From the NCBI GenBank assembly GCA_033239525.1, contig BSYO01000025.1, positions 10,822,001 to 10,886,000 of the forward strand: a stretch of 64,000 nucleotides of DNA. Reading direction: 5' to 3'. The notes under the pieces were generated by a model. That model was given only the letters and a program-made list of their open reading frames with translations. It had not been told where the DNA came from and searched no databases. A program made the position numbers and the translations under genes. Numbering within the stretch: the first letter of the stretch is position 1; each line of letters starts with the position of its first letter. Origin of the DNA: Nepenthes gracilis (lineage: Eukaryota; Streptophyta; Magnoliopsida; Caryophyllales; Nepenthaceae). This document shows, piece after piece, positions 34,674 through 45,907 of this stretch.

Positions 34674-35594
34674 TTGTTGGGGTCACTCCTGTGTGGAAGT
34701 GCCTTTTTTAGTCCAAGGACGAGGACTATGCGTGGCTATAGACCGCGAGTGTGTGCGCTGAGTGTTTGTGGACACTGCACAGTATTGGCACAAGGAATTT
34801 CGTTCAACTCCTTTGATGGGCAGATGAAGTATTGATCGTTCGGAAATGGCCAGGCAGCCTATTAATTGGCTGAAGGTCTGTGGACTTGTATGCCGAGCAT
34901 TCGTGGACTTACAAAGTATTGCTCGAGGACCCCTTAAGTGATGAAGTCTATGTCTGAGTGTTCGAGGAGTCTGATGATGCAATGATACTGACTTGTTACT
35001 TGGTACAGGAAGGCTTAACGAGGACGACCAGCTGGTCAATGGGAGTGTTGACTAACTGAAACATTGATCCGGTCAACAAAATGTTGACCGGTTTAGAGGA
35101 GTGTCTGGTCAATCGAATGTTGACCATCCACCAGAGAATCCAGTAGGGCCTAGGGGTGCCAGTTCAATAGATTTTTTGAGCATGCGTGATCTCAGAAGAA
35201 TATGCGTCATTTCTACAGAGCTCTACATTTTGCAGGGCAGTTGTATATTGTTAGCCGTGTCAAATTTTTTTGTTGTAGGTAATTGCAAAATATGTATATG
35301 TATGCTGCATTGAAACTGTGAGCATGTGTAAGTTTCCAAAGTGTGCGAGAGTGTAAAGGGAGAACACCGTGAGTGAATTGTGCTCTTACTCTCTATTATC
35401 TTCACCTAGGGTTTGTATAACAGTGAAACTTATATAGTAAAAATTTATTTATAGACTAATTGTTACGTAATTTTTTTTCTTCAGTTTGTGAAGGGTTCTT
35501 CATGTAAAATTTGGTATTCTCCTCCTTGTCCTTCTTCTTTGTTCGCTACTCTGTGTGTGTGTGCTTGAAGTGGTCTGATGCCATTTTTCTAACA
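34674..35594 (+). repeat. copia-1 3' LTR
   Basis: 921 bp, TGTTGGGGTCACTCC to GCCATTTTTCTAACA, collinear with the 5' LTR. A short purine tract, GATGGGAAG, precedes it and is the probable polypurine tract. CCATT follows. Confidence 0.93.
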
Positions 35595-35975
35595 CCATTT
35601 CCATTATAGACCTACCCAACTTCGCATCCCAGATCCACCGACCTCATCCCCTTTTTTGGACCTAGCCAAACATGGACCTTTCAACACAACCCAAACCCAC
35701 CTAGCAGCCCAGTTATCAAATCTATGTTGAACCAACTTGTAGTCTACAGCGTTTACTCACCATCTGCCACTGACACATTTTCGAACAGTTTTTCGATAAC
35801 TTTTCCGGTGAACTTTGTGGTCACTATTTGATACTTCAGCCTAGTGACCTTTCCAGCTCCGGCAGATTCGCAGTGATAGTTGATACTTCGGCAAGGTTTT
35901 GACCTACCCCACCAAAATTTTCATGCTAGTTCTAACCGAGCCATAGGTCTCTTCACCATTGTTATTTTTTTTATA

Positions 35976-38900
35976 ATGTCTACCTTACATAATATTGTTG
36001 GTCCTATTAAAATTATTTTAAACTACACTAATTACAATATTTGGACATGGCCAATATTTATTTTTCTGGCTAGTCATAGACTCTAGTTATTTATCATCGG
36101 ATCAAAATTAGAACCCATAAAAATAGACGAAGAAACAATAGAAGAGTTTGACCAACACCTCGAAAAATAGGAGTAAAGTCATTGTAAGATAATTTTTTGC
36201 TTTATCAATATCTTTATTTCTTCAATTCAGATTCTCTTTTCTATGCTTGGGGATATGAAACTTGCTTGGAACTTTCTTGCAATAATTATAGTTGCTTTGG
36301 TAATGCTTCTCTCAAATTTCCGCTAAAATCTAATAGTTAGCAACCGTGTTAAAAGACTAGCTAAACAATTTCTGAATTTTATTATCTGGTTAGTAGCCTT
36401 TGAATTATCCTTTTCATGTTAATCCGATATTTTTAAATAATTAGTCTATTAAACTCTATGTGAAATATCGAGATTGTCATTAGCTTATTCATTTTATGAT
36501 GAATATTTGTAATGATTTTGAACTAACTATAGTCTTTCTGTTTTTATCACCCTCCCATGCTTATTATTGATATTACTCTCTTAGAATTTATTTACAATGA
36601 GACTTGGCATAAGACTCGTCATGTTTATTCTACTATTACCTCATGACTACTACATTAGCTAGCTTCTCTAATCCTATTGTGGCTTCTGCTTCTTCTACTT
36701 CCCATTATTTGAAAAAGAAATGTAATTACTATAAAAAAAAATAGACATGCATTTTTTACTAAATTAAGAAAAAGACAAATGAAGCTAGCAATGCTCAAAA
36801 GATAAAGGGAAATACCTTCCAAAAACACATGGTTGATACATCTACAATTTTGGCATGTTCCACCTCATCTTTTCCTCCAACGTCAATTAGTGTAACTAAT
36901 TTAAAACAATTATCAATTAGGTTTTGTCTCATAATTCTACTACTCTATCAATCTCATCAGGTATATCTGCCTAGTTTATCAATTCTTCCTACTACAACAC
37001 ACTGTAAGGTCCGAGTTTGAATTTTATTATAATCTTAATTAAGTAAATTAATATAATTTAAATTGAGGTCAAATGATGAAAAAAATTTTAATCAAAAGTC
37101 AAATTTGGATTAGGTCATATCAAGTCGATGGGAGCTCAACCGGCGCCCGACGCGTGTCCAAGCATGGGAAAGTAGAATAATCGTGTTTGAGGGATACTTG
37201 ATCGGTGCCTCAGCACGCGCTGGCAGAATGCTCATACCTGATGGATGCTTAAGAGCATGTGACAGAATGCCCACGCTCAAGGTGCATCCAAGGTACACTT
37301 GTGCATCGCAGTTTTAGCCATGGCACTTGACGCACACTCGACCAGTGTTTGGGCGCCACTTTAATATAAATATAGCATCCAGCTAATTGTCTATCATTTT
37401 TTAGTAAAATTTGATAGAGGCCACGAGGACAAGAGAGAGAATGAGAGAGAGGAAGCTAAGAAAGCTCAATTCAAGAGAATCCAAGTTAGAATTTTGGTAA
37501 TTTGAAGTCAAGGTAAGTGCTTCCCAAATCCTCCTTTCTTTGTTGTTGTTTGTTCTCAAATTTTTTAAATATTTCTTCTTTTGAATGCCCATGATGACAT
37601 AGTTTTGAAGTTAAGATATATAAGTTTAACATGCAAGTGAAATTATCCTCATTCTTTTGTAAAAAATCATAAAATTTATGTCTATGCACTTATATATAGT
37701 GTAGTTCAGCTGTTTTCTACAATATACCTTCATCTATGTTCTGAAATTGCAATCTATTGTTCTTCCACGTTTCAATTTCCATTATACAAGGTCCTACATG
37801 TTAAATTATATTTTGCATGTTCTAAAAATTTACAAATTTGCCTTACATATTTGCTCAAAAGATGAAGTTGTTGATATATTTTAAGTTGTTAGTTTCTTTG
37901 TATTTTTGTTGAATATTTGCTGCACTATCATGCGAATTTAACATTTCATGTTTTTAAATTCATCATAACTAAGTTTTTGTAGAAAGTATACGTGTTACAT
38001 ACTAAAAATTTATAGAATTTGAAAAGAAAACTCTATAAATAAGCTAAGAATTATGAACATTTTTTTAAGGTGCGAAATTACGAAATATGAACAAATGTGT
38101 AGTGTTTCATAAGTATATATATTGGACCATAATTATAATTTAACGAGTAGTATAGTATAGTATATGTTAATATATTATAGTAATAAATTAATATTTAAAC
38201 TTATCATTCGCAGATGAAAGTGGCGTTCAGCCCCGTCTTTAAGGTTATATATATGACGACTCATTTATGGATTTTGAATAGTAGTATACGATATTTGATT
38301 ATATAAAAATAAATATAATCTGGGTTTCAATTATCCGCTCATTTAGTCGGTGAGATCCTTCTGACCCTTGATCCCTAAAGAATTGCATAATTAAGCATGA
38401 TTTTATTCTATGGATTTGAATTGGAATATGGTAAGAAAATTTGTTAGGTTGAATATATATATATATATATTGTCTTGAAAATTCATAGCACTCTATGAAT
38501 CTGATGTATTGTCCAATCCGATATATTTTTAATACAAATTATTTATATTTAATTATAAATTACATGTCTTATAGAGTATTTTGGCTTACTCTTGACTTCT
38601 ATTTTACTAATCCCTTTAGATGAAATGTTCGAATATTTGTAAAATGATCAGGATTAAATGATGAATATGTTTGAAGAATTTAAAATCTAAAATTATAAAA
38701 TTTTGATATTGTATTTGATTTTCGATCAATAGTTAATATGTTAATGTTAATTTTTAAAAAGTAATTTGTATATGTACGATAATCGGATAGCAGTTTATTA
38801 AATTTTATGTAGATGCTGTTTATTCTGATTTTGTTTAGGTTCATACATAACTTATTATATAAGGTTTGACGTCAGAATTTAGTCAATATCGGAGTCAAAT

Positions 38901-39265
38901 GAGACGTGGCATATTTTGGATCATGTGTATGGTTTATATTACCTTATTTTAGTCGGTTAATGTATCAACGTGAAATTAACATCCCTGAATAATTAAACGG
39001 TTAATTGTGATGCTAAATAGATAATTAGATTGTTAATTGAATAATTATTTATAATGAAATTGGGATCGAATTTTGGAACGTGACACACATAACCTCTTAT
39101 TCTTTCTTGATATCTCATAAGACCACTTTAGCTCTCATTTCTCATATTTATATCGCAATTAGTTCTTATATATCTATTGATTATGGTATGTTTTCATCCC
39201 CAGCTTTTCCTATCTTAGACACTTATCATCTTTCATATTTGTCTTTTAATTTTGTATTTGTTGGT
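35976..39265 (+). pseudogene. copia-2 gag and protease, interrupted by a solo LTR
   Basis: From ATG 35976 the frame reads IVGPIKIILNYTNYNIWTWP and SKLEPIKIDEETIEEFDQHL, the N-terminal gag of plant copia elements. A decayed knuckle (CNYYKKK) lies near 36722, and 36829-37002 reads SSFPPTSISVTNLKQL to LSILPTTTH. The family-D solo LTR 37003-39085 sits here. After it the frame continues ITSYSFLISHKTTLALISHI, then PILDTYHLSYLSFNFVFVG, matching the copia segment around the protease (…HMTS…DTYH…NLVSVGQL). The active-site phrase is not preserved. The match ends at VG (39265), where the next insertion begins. Confidence 0.85.
37003..39085 (+). mobile_element. solo LTR, family D, in copia-2 protease
   Basis: 2083 bp, TGTAAGGTCCGAGTTTG to GGAACGTGACA, flanked by CACAC (36998-37002) and CACAT (39086-39090). 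Excision rejoins TTH and ITS of copia-2. The U3 has GGCGCCCGACGCG near 37141, a TATA-like TAATATAAATATAGC near 37362, a purine-rich leader (37420-37460) and CAAGGTAAGTGC near 37508. The conserved D block GATGAAAGTGGCGTTCAGCC lies at about 38214. A TA tract is at 38452-38471. Confidence 0.9.
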
Positions 39266-39790
39266 TCATAAATATTAAATTTTATATTTTTATCACCACT
39301 TATTTATTATTATTTTTTAATAATTTTTATCTAAATTGTGTAATTGAATTATATATTTATATTATGAAGATTTTAACTATCAAGGAATAGTTTTTAAAAT
39401 AAAAGCAAATAAATAGATTGAATTGAGCATTTATTTTATCAAGTCACTTAGCCGATTCAAAAAGTATGAAAAAGAAAAATAAAGTTATTTAAAAAAAATT
39501 GGAATGGCAAAAGGTTAGAATATATATATATATATATATATTAAAAATTTTAAAATTTTGGTGGGAGACATGGTTCATAGAGAGAATAAGGCAAAAAGGA
39601 AAGGGCAGTGAGGGGAGAGGCAGAGGGGAGAGGCCCTCGGCCTGGGCAGATAGCTGGAGCAGAGGGGAGGCAGGGGAGGAAAGAAGAAAGATAAGGCAGT
39701 GAGAGAGAGGAGAGAGAAGTAGAAGACATAATTTTTACACTGTGTTGTAGAAATTAATACATTGTGATTAACAATCAAAATTGTCTCACA
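39266..39790 (+). repeat. left arm of long inverted repeat
   Basis: AT-rich outer part, a (TA)n tract at 39520-39541, then a GA-rich block (39575-39720: GGCAGTGAGGGGAGAGGCAG-type wording). Its inverted partner is 57227-57156 plus 56223-55855 plus 54588 downward. The open frame 39499-39702 is a by-product of the GA-rich block. Confidence 0.65.
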
Positions 39791-39794
39791 ATTT

Positions 39795-40841
39795 TGATAC
39801 GTACCTCGTTATAGGTTATTGTACGGGTTAGAAAACTACTCGATCTTTTACGTCGGGTTAAATTGGAGCCGATATGATCCCCGTCTCTTTGAATTTGAAC
39901 CCTACACAACACACCGAACGAATAAAAGATCTGATGATTGGGGGCACTCACTCTCTGGTATATTCTCCGACGTTCAAGCCAATAATATTTCTGAGATAAT
40001 AGAAAGATACGATAATATAAGAAGAAACGTTGATACATGTAATGGGGATCGAGTATTTGGATGCACCCAATTAAGAGGCGGCTTAGAAGTGTGCACAATT
40101 GAGAGGTGGTTTATAGGTGCGCCCGGCTAAAAACGGCTTAAAGATGGAGGATAGGAGTAAGGCTTTTAGATGGAAGGCAGATTGCTTGAATGGATGGGCT
40201 GGGCAGGCCTCCTCTTGGGAATGCTAGTGGGTAGGACTTTCTGGATGGAAGGACGAACACCTCCGCAGTGCTTCCTAGATGGAAAGCAGGACCTCCTAAA
40301 TGGAGGGTTGGAGTCCTTCGTTTTTTGTTTGCCTTTTAGACCTTTCTTCTCTGGATTTAGTGTCCCCCTTGCTTGTAAGAGTAAACGAGTATTTATAGCA
40401 TTATGCTGCCGGGAGCCTAGGCTGATACAAGGCAATCCACATGGATTTGATAGACTACCATGGGAATCGTGGGTGCCGATTATGACAATCATCTTCAATC
40501 AAGAGGATTGCTTCATTCTTTGACGTGATTATGGGAGGTGTCTAATATGGTGGTTGTCACTATGAGAGAGATCGTGCGAATCGTGAGTGAATATTTCCAA
40601 AATATCTCCTAAACTTGAGCTGATTAGTTATTTCAAGTTTACTCAGAGCATGCGGAAAGAGTCGTGGGCCTTCCTGAAGGGGCCATTCATGGTGGGCTAC
40701 TAGGCCAGCCCATTTATCGGCAGGCGATCCTAGACTTTGCGATCTCTGGACCTTTGACGGTGGGGACTTTGAGTTGCGACTTTTGGATAGCTTTTTCACT
40801 GCGGGTTTGGGTATCCAAGTCAGTCCATGGATACAGACCCA
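39795..40841 (-). repeat. LARD 3' LTR (element orientation)
   Basis: About 1047 bp. It shares long wording with 49011-50067: ACTCGATCTTT-CGT-GGTT-AATT, the CTCAAG-CA-TA block, GTTTGGATGCACCC, GATGGGCT-GGCAGGCC, GAGTATTTATAGC (TATA on the minus strand near 40388) and a GTATCCAAGTC end. Open frames 40166-40523 on both strands are not genes. Confidence 0.8.
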
Positions 40842-40842
40842 T

Positions 40843-40862
40843 TACTAGCCCCCATAGAGAGT
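40843..40862 (-). other. LARD polypurine-type tract
   Basis: On the minus strand, just before the 3' LTR, the sequence reads TCTCTATGGGGGCTAG. Purine-rich GGGGGCTAG tracts of this sort prime plus-strand synthesis in Tat elements. Confidence 0.55.
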
Positions 40863-42358
40863 GGTTTGAAATTTCAATCCATGGTATGCAATGATGGGAC
40901 GTTGTCGTGTTGGTTCGTACACTTTGCCTTTCAAGAAACCTTGCAGACTGTTGCTCCAATTGACAAAATTTGGGAGGGATTCTCTATACTATGCCGATTC
41001 TCTACTGATCACATTAGCGACGTGATCTTCCGCAGTAATGGCGTGTAGATCTCCTCTTCCAGCTATAATTATGAGGGCTCGTAACACCTCAATCCATGAA
41101 TCATCCACACCAACTAAGCTATGTGAATGTTCGAAGCGGGCATGAAGCCTACACAACCACTTGCCAAAGTCAACGAAGATCTCGGCTTGATGCTGGGAGC
41201 TAGTGCTGAAGGCATGTTCTGGATTTGTTTTGGTCTCCCTCTTTTAATCTTAGCGCATCCTGATTTCATGGAGCATTGAGTGAGGTTTGGGATAGTTTTC
41301 CCTTTTACCACTCGGTGACGATGAACTCCTACCAAGATAGCCCCAAAGGAGTGGTTGCTTGGCCCTTTTGGTGGGAAAGGTTGACACTTTGTCTCTTCTG
41401 GTTGAGTGACTCAACCCCAAGTAGCATATGGGGGTTTGATTTGGAAGCTGTTGGTGGGGGTACATTCCTTGAGTTCATGATGGAGCTTTGGTCGTTGTCG
41501 TCTCGCCAGGTTTGGTGTTGATGTGCAGATTTTCACGACTACGATCGGTTTTGGTGGATGCTTCCTAGGATGGCATCAGTTCTTCATGCCTTGCTCTTGT
41601 TGGTGAGGACTTTGTCCTGCATTTCTTGCTCAGTTCACAGGAACAAGACCTTTTCAATCGTCCTAAACTTGGTGCTCTCATTGTTGAGATTTCCTCCTAG
41701 GGTTGTGTGCCTGTGGAGCAGACCTTCAGTAGTCGGGTCATCGGTCCATATATTTTTATTCCTTTATGATATTGTATGTTAGTTGTCAAGAGCTTGTACT
41801 TCGTAAAGGGAATCGATGGATGGAACTACTGAGTATTCTCTGACTTCATTGTGTATCCTTAATATTCTCGCATAGTGTGAATGATTGGAGTACTTTGATT
41901 TTTCACCCACTGTGGTTCGGATCTTTGGCATTCTAACGAGCTCGCTCTTAGACATTCCGGTTTTCTAGCGGGTCGACGCATGGCCACACGACCCAGCGTT
42001 TGACCTGGGAGGGGCCAACCGACCCTACCTCATGGCTGTCTAGGCTCTATACCGTCCACTTGTGTTTCTTTTTTGAGGGATTGCTTTTGAACATTGTTGC
42101 TTGCCGTTTGGCTGACTGTCAAACGGCTTGGTTTTTTTTGTGGGTTGGTATGTCGTCGCTCGACCCACGCTAGGCAGGAGAGGTGGCTGGCCACTTGACC
42201 TCGAGCCCGTCCCGGTCGCATTTTGTCTTTTTACAGCTTGGATCTTCGATGTTTTGTGATTCGACTTATTGACGTCTTAGCCAGTCGATGTTCGGCCTCT
42301 CGACCCAATGCCAAGTCAGGGAGGGGGCTGGACGTCCTCGGCTAGAGTTTGTCGAGAT
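40863..42358 (-). other. LARD internal region, part 1, no recognised coding
   Basis: Several overlapping open frames of 60-82 codons exist on both strands, but none matches a retrotransposon domain that I recognise. One minus-strand frame at about 41230-40870 is long-ranging with few stops and could be an unrecognised decayed ORF. Confidence 0.45.
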
Positions 42359-42800
42359 TGTATGCCATCAGTCACGAATCCAAACCAAATAGGTCAATTT
42401 AAATAATTAATTATAATTTTTAAATTTAAAATTTTAAATAAATTTAATAAAAAATACTAAGTCTCAAAAATTTGGGCAGAACAAACTAAATATACATGAT
42501 CCAATAAATTAGAAATCCACACAGGACCTCATCGGAGAACTGCCCAAATAAAAATATTAATGACCTGCTTTACAATAATCGTAAGGGAGGTAACAATCTA
42601 ACCAAAAATTATGATCAAACATAATATAATATCCGAACTACTCCCAAAATAAAATTATAAACCTATACCGGACCAATTCCATAATCAATTCACATCAAAT
42701 GTCAATTTAGTCCATAATGAAATTAAAACTCACAAAATCGAACGAATAGTTGATAAATTACGTCCTAACTATCATAATGCGTTCGAACCTTCTACTCTGA
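42359..42800. other. AT-rich segment of unknown origin in the LARD
   Basis: About 440 bp of AT-rich DNA with an abrupt left border at the GC-richer LARD interior (near 42365). It may be a rearranged start of the family-B LTR that follows or a separate minus-strand LTR piece. Confidence 0.35.
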
Positions 42801-44925
42801 CAACGCGGGCCTGACCTGTGCCCTCCGCTCCCTTGAGCCCACCTAGCGAGCGTAAATTCCAACTTGATGGCGCTTGAAGCGCGCTCGCTGTGCGCTTGAG
42901 TACTAATGCGGGTACAAGTTGTGTCTAGTTCTTTTTATCCGTTCTGGACGCATTTTGGCAAAGAGGAGGGAGCAACATTTGGTTAGAGAGAGAGAGAGGA
43001 GGGAGAAGAGAGAGAAATGGCCAAATGAAGGCCCTCAAGATGGATTCAGACTTCGACCTAGTTGGTTGGAAAAATCGTAGAACACGTCGAGGCAAGTATA
43101 TCTATATCCTTTTCTTCCGTTTTTGTTTATTTTCATTCGATTCGCTTCAACTATGTTTATCCTGATACCCGATCCCATACATATATTTGTAAAACCCATG
43201 ACTCTAGTAAGCATATATATAAATTATATGTCCAAATTTGAGGATGTATACCGAATTTTGCACAAAAATCACAATTACGTTCACGAAACCTTAACCCCAT
43301 GCCCGGGTGTTTTCGACCTCCGGTTTTTTGGGTTTTTAATTTATTTGGAACCAAAATATGATTATACATGACTTGGACAAGTTAATTTATTTGTTGGGTA
43401 TCCGAATTTGTGGTTATGTAAGGAAATTCATTCGCGAAGCCCTTAACCCGTTCTCAGACACCATTTGAGCTTTGATTTGGGGTTTAATGTATAAATTGAC
43501 TTGGGATTATAGTTACCCATACCTTGGGTTCTATAAATTACCTGTTGGATGTCTAAAATTCTAAAAATTAATTGATTTGTGTATATATGCACTGTTCACG
43601 TGCACTGTTCATCTGAGTTAAATGATGTACTTTGCATAATTTTCATATATTTAATTGTTAATAAAGTTGTATACATGATTGCATGTGTTTAATTACTTAT
43701 CTCAAGAATTGTGCTCGATAGCTAATGGTGAAGATAATCATTAAACGGAAGCCCCAAAAGTTGAATTAAACTCTCCATAATAAGAATTTCCTATGTTACA
43801 ATAATCATATATGCAAATTGAATCGGGGAAGGATTTCGATCCAGATGAAAGATTAAGATTGAACAAACTATGCGGAAGGGAGGAAACCTCAAGTGAATAT
43901 GCGAATGAATCGATCTCCCAAGTAGAGTTATTGGGAACGAACTATTTAAATGAAAGATAATAATCGTATGCGTGATCTGCAGGAAGCTCACATTGTGATA
44001 TGTGAAATGTGATATGGAAATGTGACTCTCCTGAGTGGAAAAGATACAAATCGAAATGGGCATGGTGGACTTCCCCTCAAAGGAAAGATTAATAATGAAA
44101 TCATAGGGGTTCATGATCCATTTCTTGTCCCTCCGTACCTTTTGTTAGTAAGGCCTACTGACCCTGATCCGCAAAGATATTAATTACGTGCAAATCATAA
44201 TCTAAAAAGGGAAAGTAAACTGGATACCAAAACATACTCAATCATATCGCTGTGAAATTTATCTCCTTCCTACTTATGCATTTCTTGTTTATCTTGGTCT
44301 ATATTGATAATCGTTTGGTTGTAATGTACTTGTTGGGCTTTTTAGCTTACTCTTGCCTCTCCTTATTTCCAATTTAGTACAGATTTGATATACCCGACAG
44401 GTTGGAGTGGAGGTTAGAAGTGGAATAAGGATTGGATTCAGAAGACCATACTGAAGATTTAGAACTTATAGTTTAATTTACGTTTAGATAAAAATATATC
44501 TGTATATTTATATTCTTCTTTTCGAAAGATTGTTGTATACTGTACAAAATGATTGATGGTTGAATAGCTTAGTTTTCACTCTGTTGGATTTATTTATAAT
44601 TCCACAGGTTGTATATGGATTTGTAACAGGTATTTAGTTGCATATCTTAGATCCAACATAGTAGTTTCGATGTGCTCTGTTGGAGCCATGGATGTTATGG
44701 CAATTGTAGTCCTGTGTTTTGTATTCTAGGGAAAAAATGTTAAATTTGAATAGTTGTGTGTTTGTACAGGTTTATTCTACACAAGGTTATATTTTTTTGT
44801 TTTTGTCAAATTGTAGAGTGAACTCTACCAAAACTTCTATATAACTCATAATATTAAATTATGGGCATTAGTTTATGTTATTATTGACAGAGGTTATTTA
44901 AGAAAAATAACCCGATCCATCATAG
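42801..44925 (+). repeat. LTR family B, 5'-incomplete copy
   Basis: The second half matches the solo LTR 45908-48569: GGTTGTATATGGATTTGTAA, ATCCAACATAGTAG, TTGGAGCCATGGATGTTATG, and the end TTATTGACAGAGGTTATT…GATCCATCATA. Upstream are GCGCTTGAAGCGCGCTCGC, a GAGAGAGAGAGA leader and CGTCGAGGCAAGTATAT, as in the solo copy. A TGTGAGG-type start is not seen and no target duplication was found, so the 5' end is lost or rearranged. Internal repeats of about 150 bp occur at 43230-43470. Confidence 0.7.
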
Positions 44926-45907
44926 GACGACTGCATTCTTGTCAGCGCTGCGGGAGTCTTTTTTGAGAGCGTGATGTCGCCGATCATCTTGAGAATAGTG
45001 AAGGTATCGTTGTTCCGGGCTTTTATCCTGTATTCTGGAACCTGGTCAATCTTTCAATTGGGAGTGGGCCCTTTCGCTCGAATCCTCTAATTGTCGGGAT
45101 TATCAAGCAGATAAGATTTTTCTTGACGAGTGGTCTCTTCCACCAGTTCCTACTTTTGGGAGTGTTGAGATTTATGACTGGGAGAGGGAGCCCCCACCCA
45201 CTGACTATCAAAGTAAGTGCATAGGACCCATAGCCGCTTAAGCGTGATGTCCGAGGCAAGATTAAATATCACCATGGCTACCCGTAGGGTCATCGCCATC
45301 AAGGCAATGACGTTGGCCAATGTGTTGGTTGGAGTACGAGTACTGATTGCACTTATTTTCTATGTATACTTTCTAGTGCTGGAAGGGAGAGTATCTCAGT
45401 CAACAAGTAGGCAGCGTCTTCTAGCATGGTAGGATGTGCGTAGGGGACAGAGCTCTCTACACTTGAGGGCTTCCTAGTCTTCTTCCTGCCTCTAACAATT
45501 TGGCCGACTGTTTGACCAGGGTCGGATCCTATCGCTTGAGCCCGCCTAGGCCTCGAAGTTGTCAGGCCTCTAGATACTTTGGAGATAGTGGCCCTCTCCA
45601 ATCATCTAGAGGTCGAATAGTGGAGCTAATGGTTAGGGGCTAACATGATGTTGATGTTGGGTTATAGATTAATCGCGTGTGAGTCCATACCCAATTGATG
45701 GTTGAGCAGATTTAATGCCGAGATAAAGTATTGTCGCCTTCGTGCACGTTTCGTGCGCACGGCGAGCTACCAGGCTGCCATTCTGAAGGTTAACAGGGTG
45801 CCAAGTCTTAAGGGCAATCGGCTACTGAGTAAGGATGACCGGACTGGTGTCTGTTCGAACTGAGGTCAAGCTTGATTGTAGACCCATTAGACAGTTCAGA
45901 CCAGACT
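44926..45907 (-). other. LARD internal region, part 2, no recognised coding
   Basis: This is the piece between the two family-B LTR copies. A plus-strand frame at 45105-45210 reads DKIFLDEWSLPPVPTFGSVE and a minus-strand frame of 82 codons lies at 45353-45601; I recognise neither. Both could be decayed element ORFs. Confidence 0.4.

Larger units (their letters stand above)
29786..35594 (+). mobile_element. complete Ty1/copia element (copia-1), exact CCATT target duplication
   Basis: A 5809-bp element with two LTRs (29786-30712 and 34674-35594), a primer-binding site directly after the 5' LTR, and gag, protease, integrase, RT and RNase H in copia order. CCATT precedes it (29781-29785) and follows it (35595-35599). 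The two LTRs differ at many positions by eye, so the insertion is old. Stops and frameshifts occur in gag and pol, and a piece of RT is inverted. It appears inserted in sequence upstream of the copia-2 gag. Confidence 0.95.

Noticed and set aside
40166..40523. Opposed open frames of 110 and 117 codons
   Set aside because: Both are in the LARD LTR; the matching region of the other LTR (49380-49740) does not keep the frames open.
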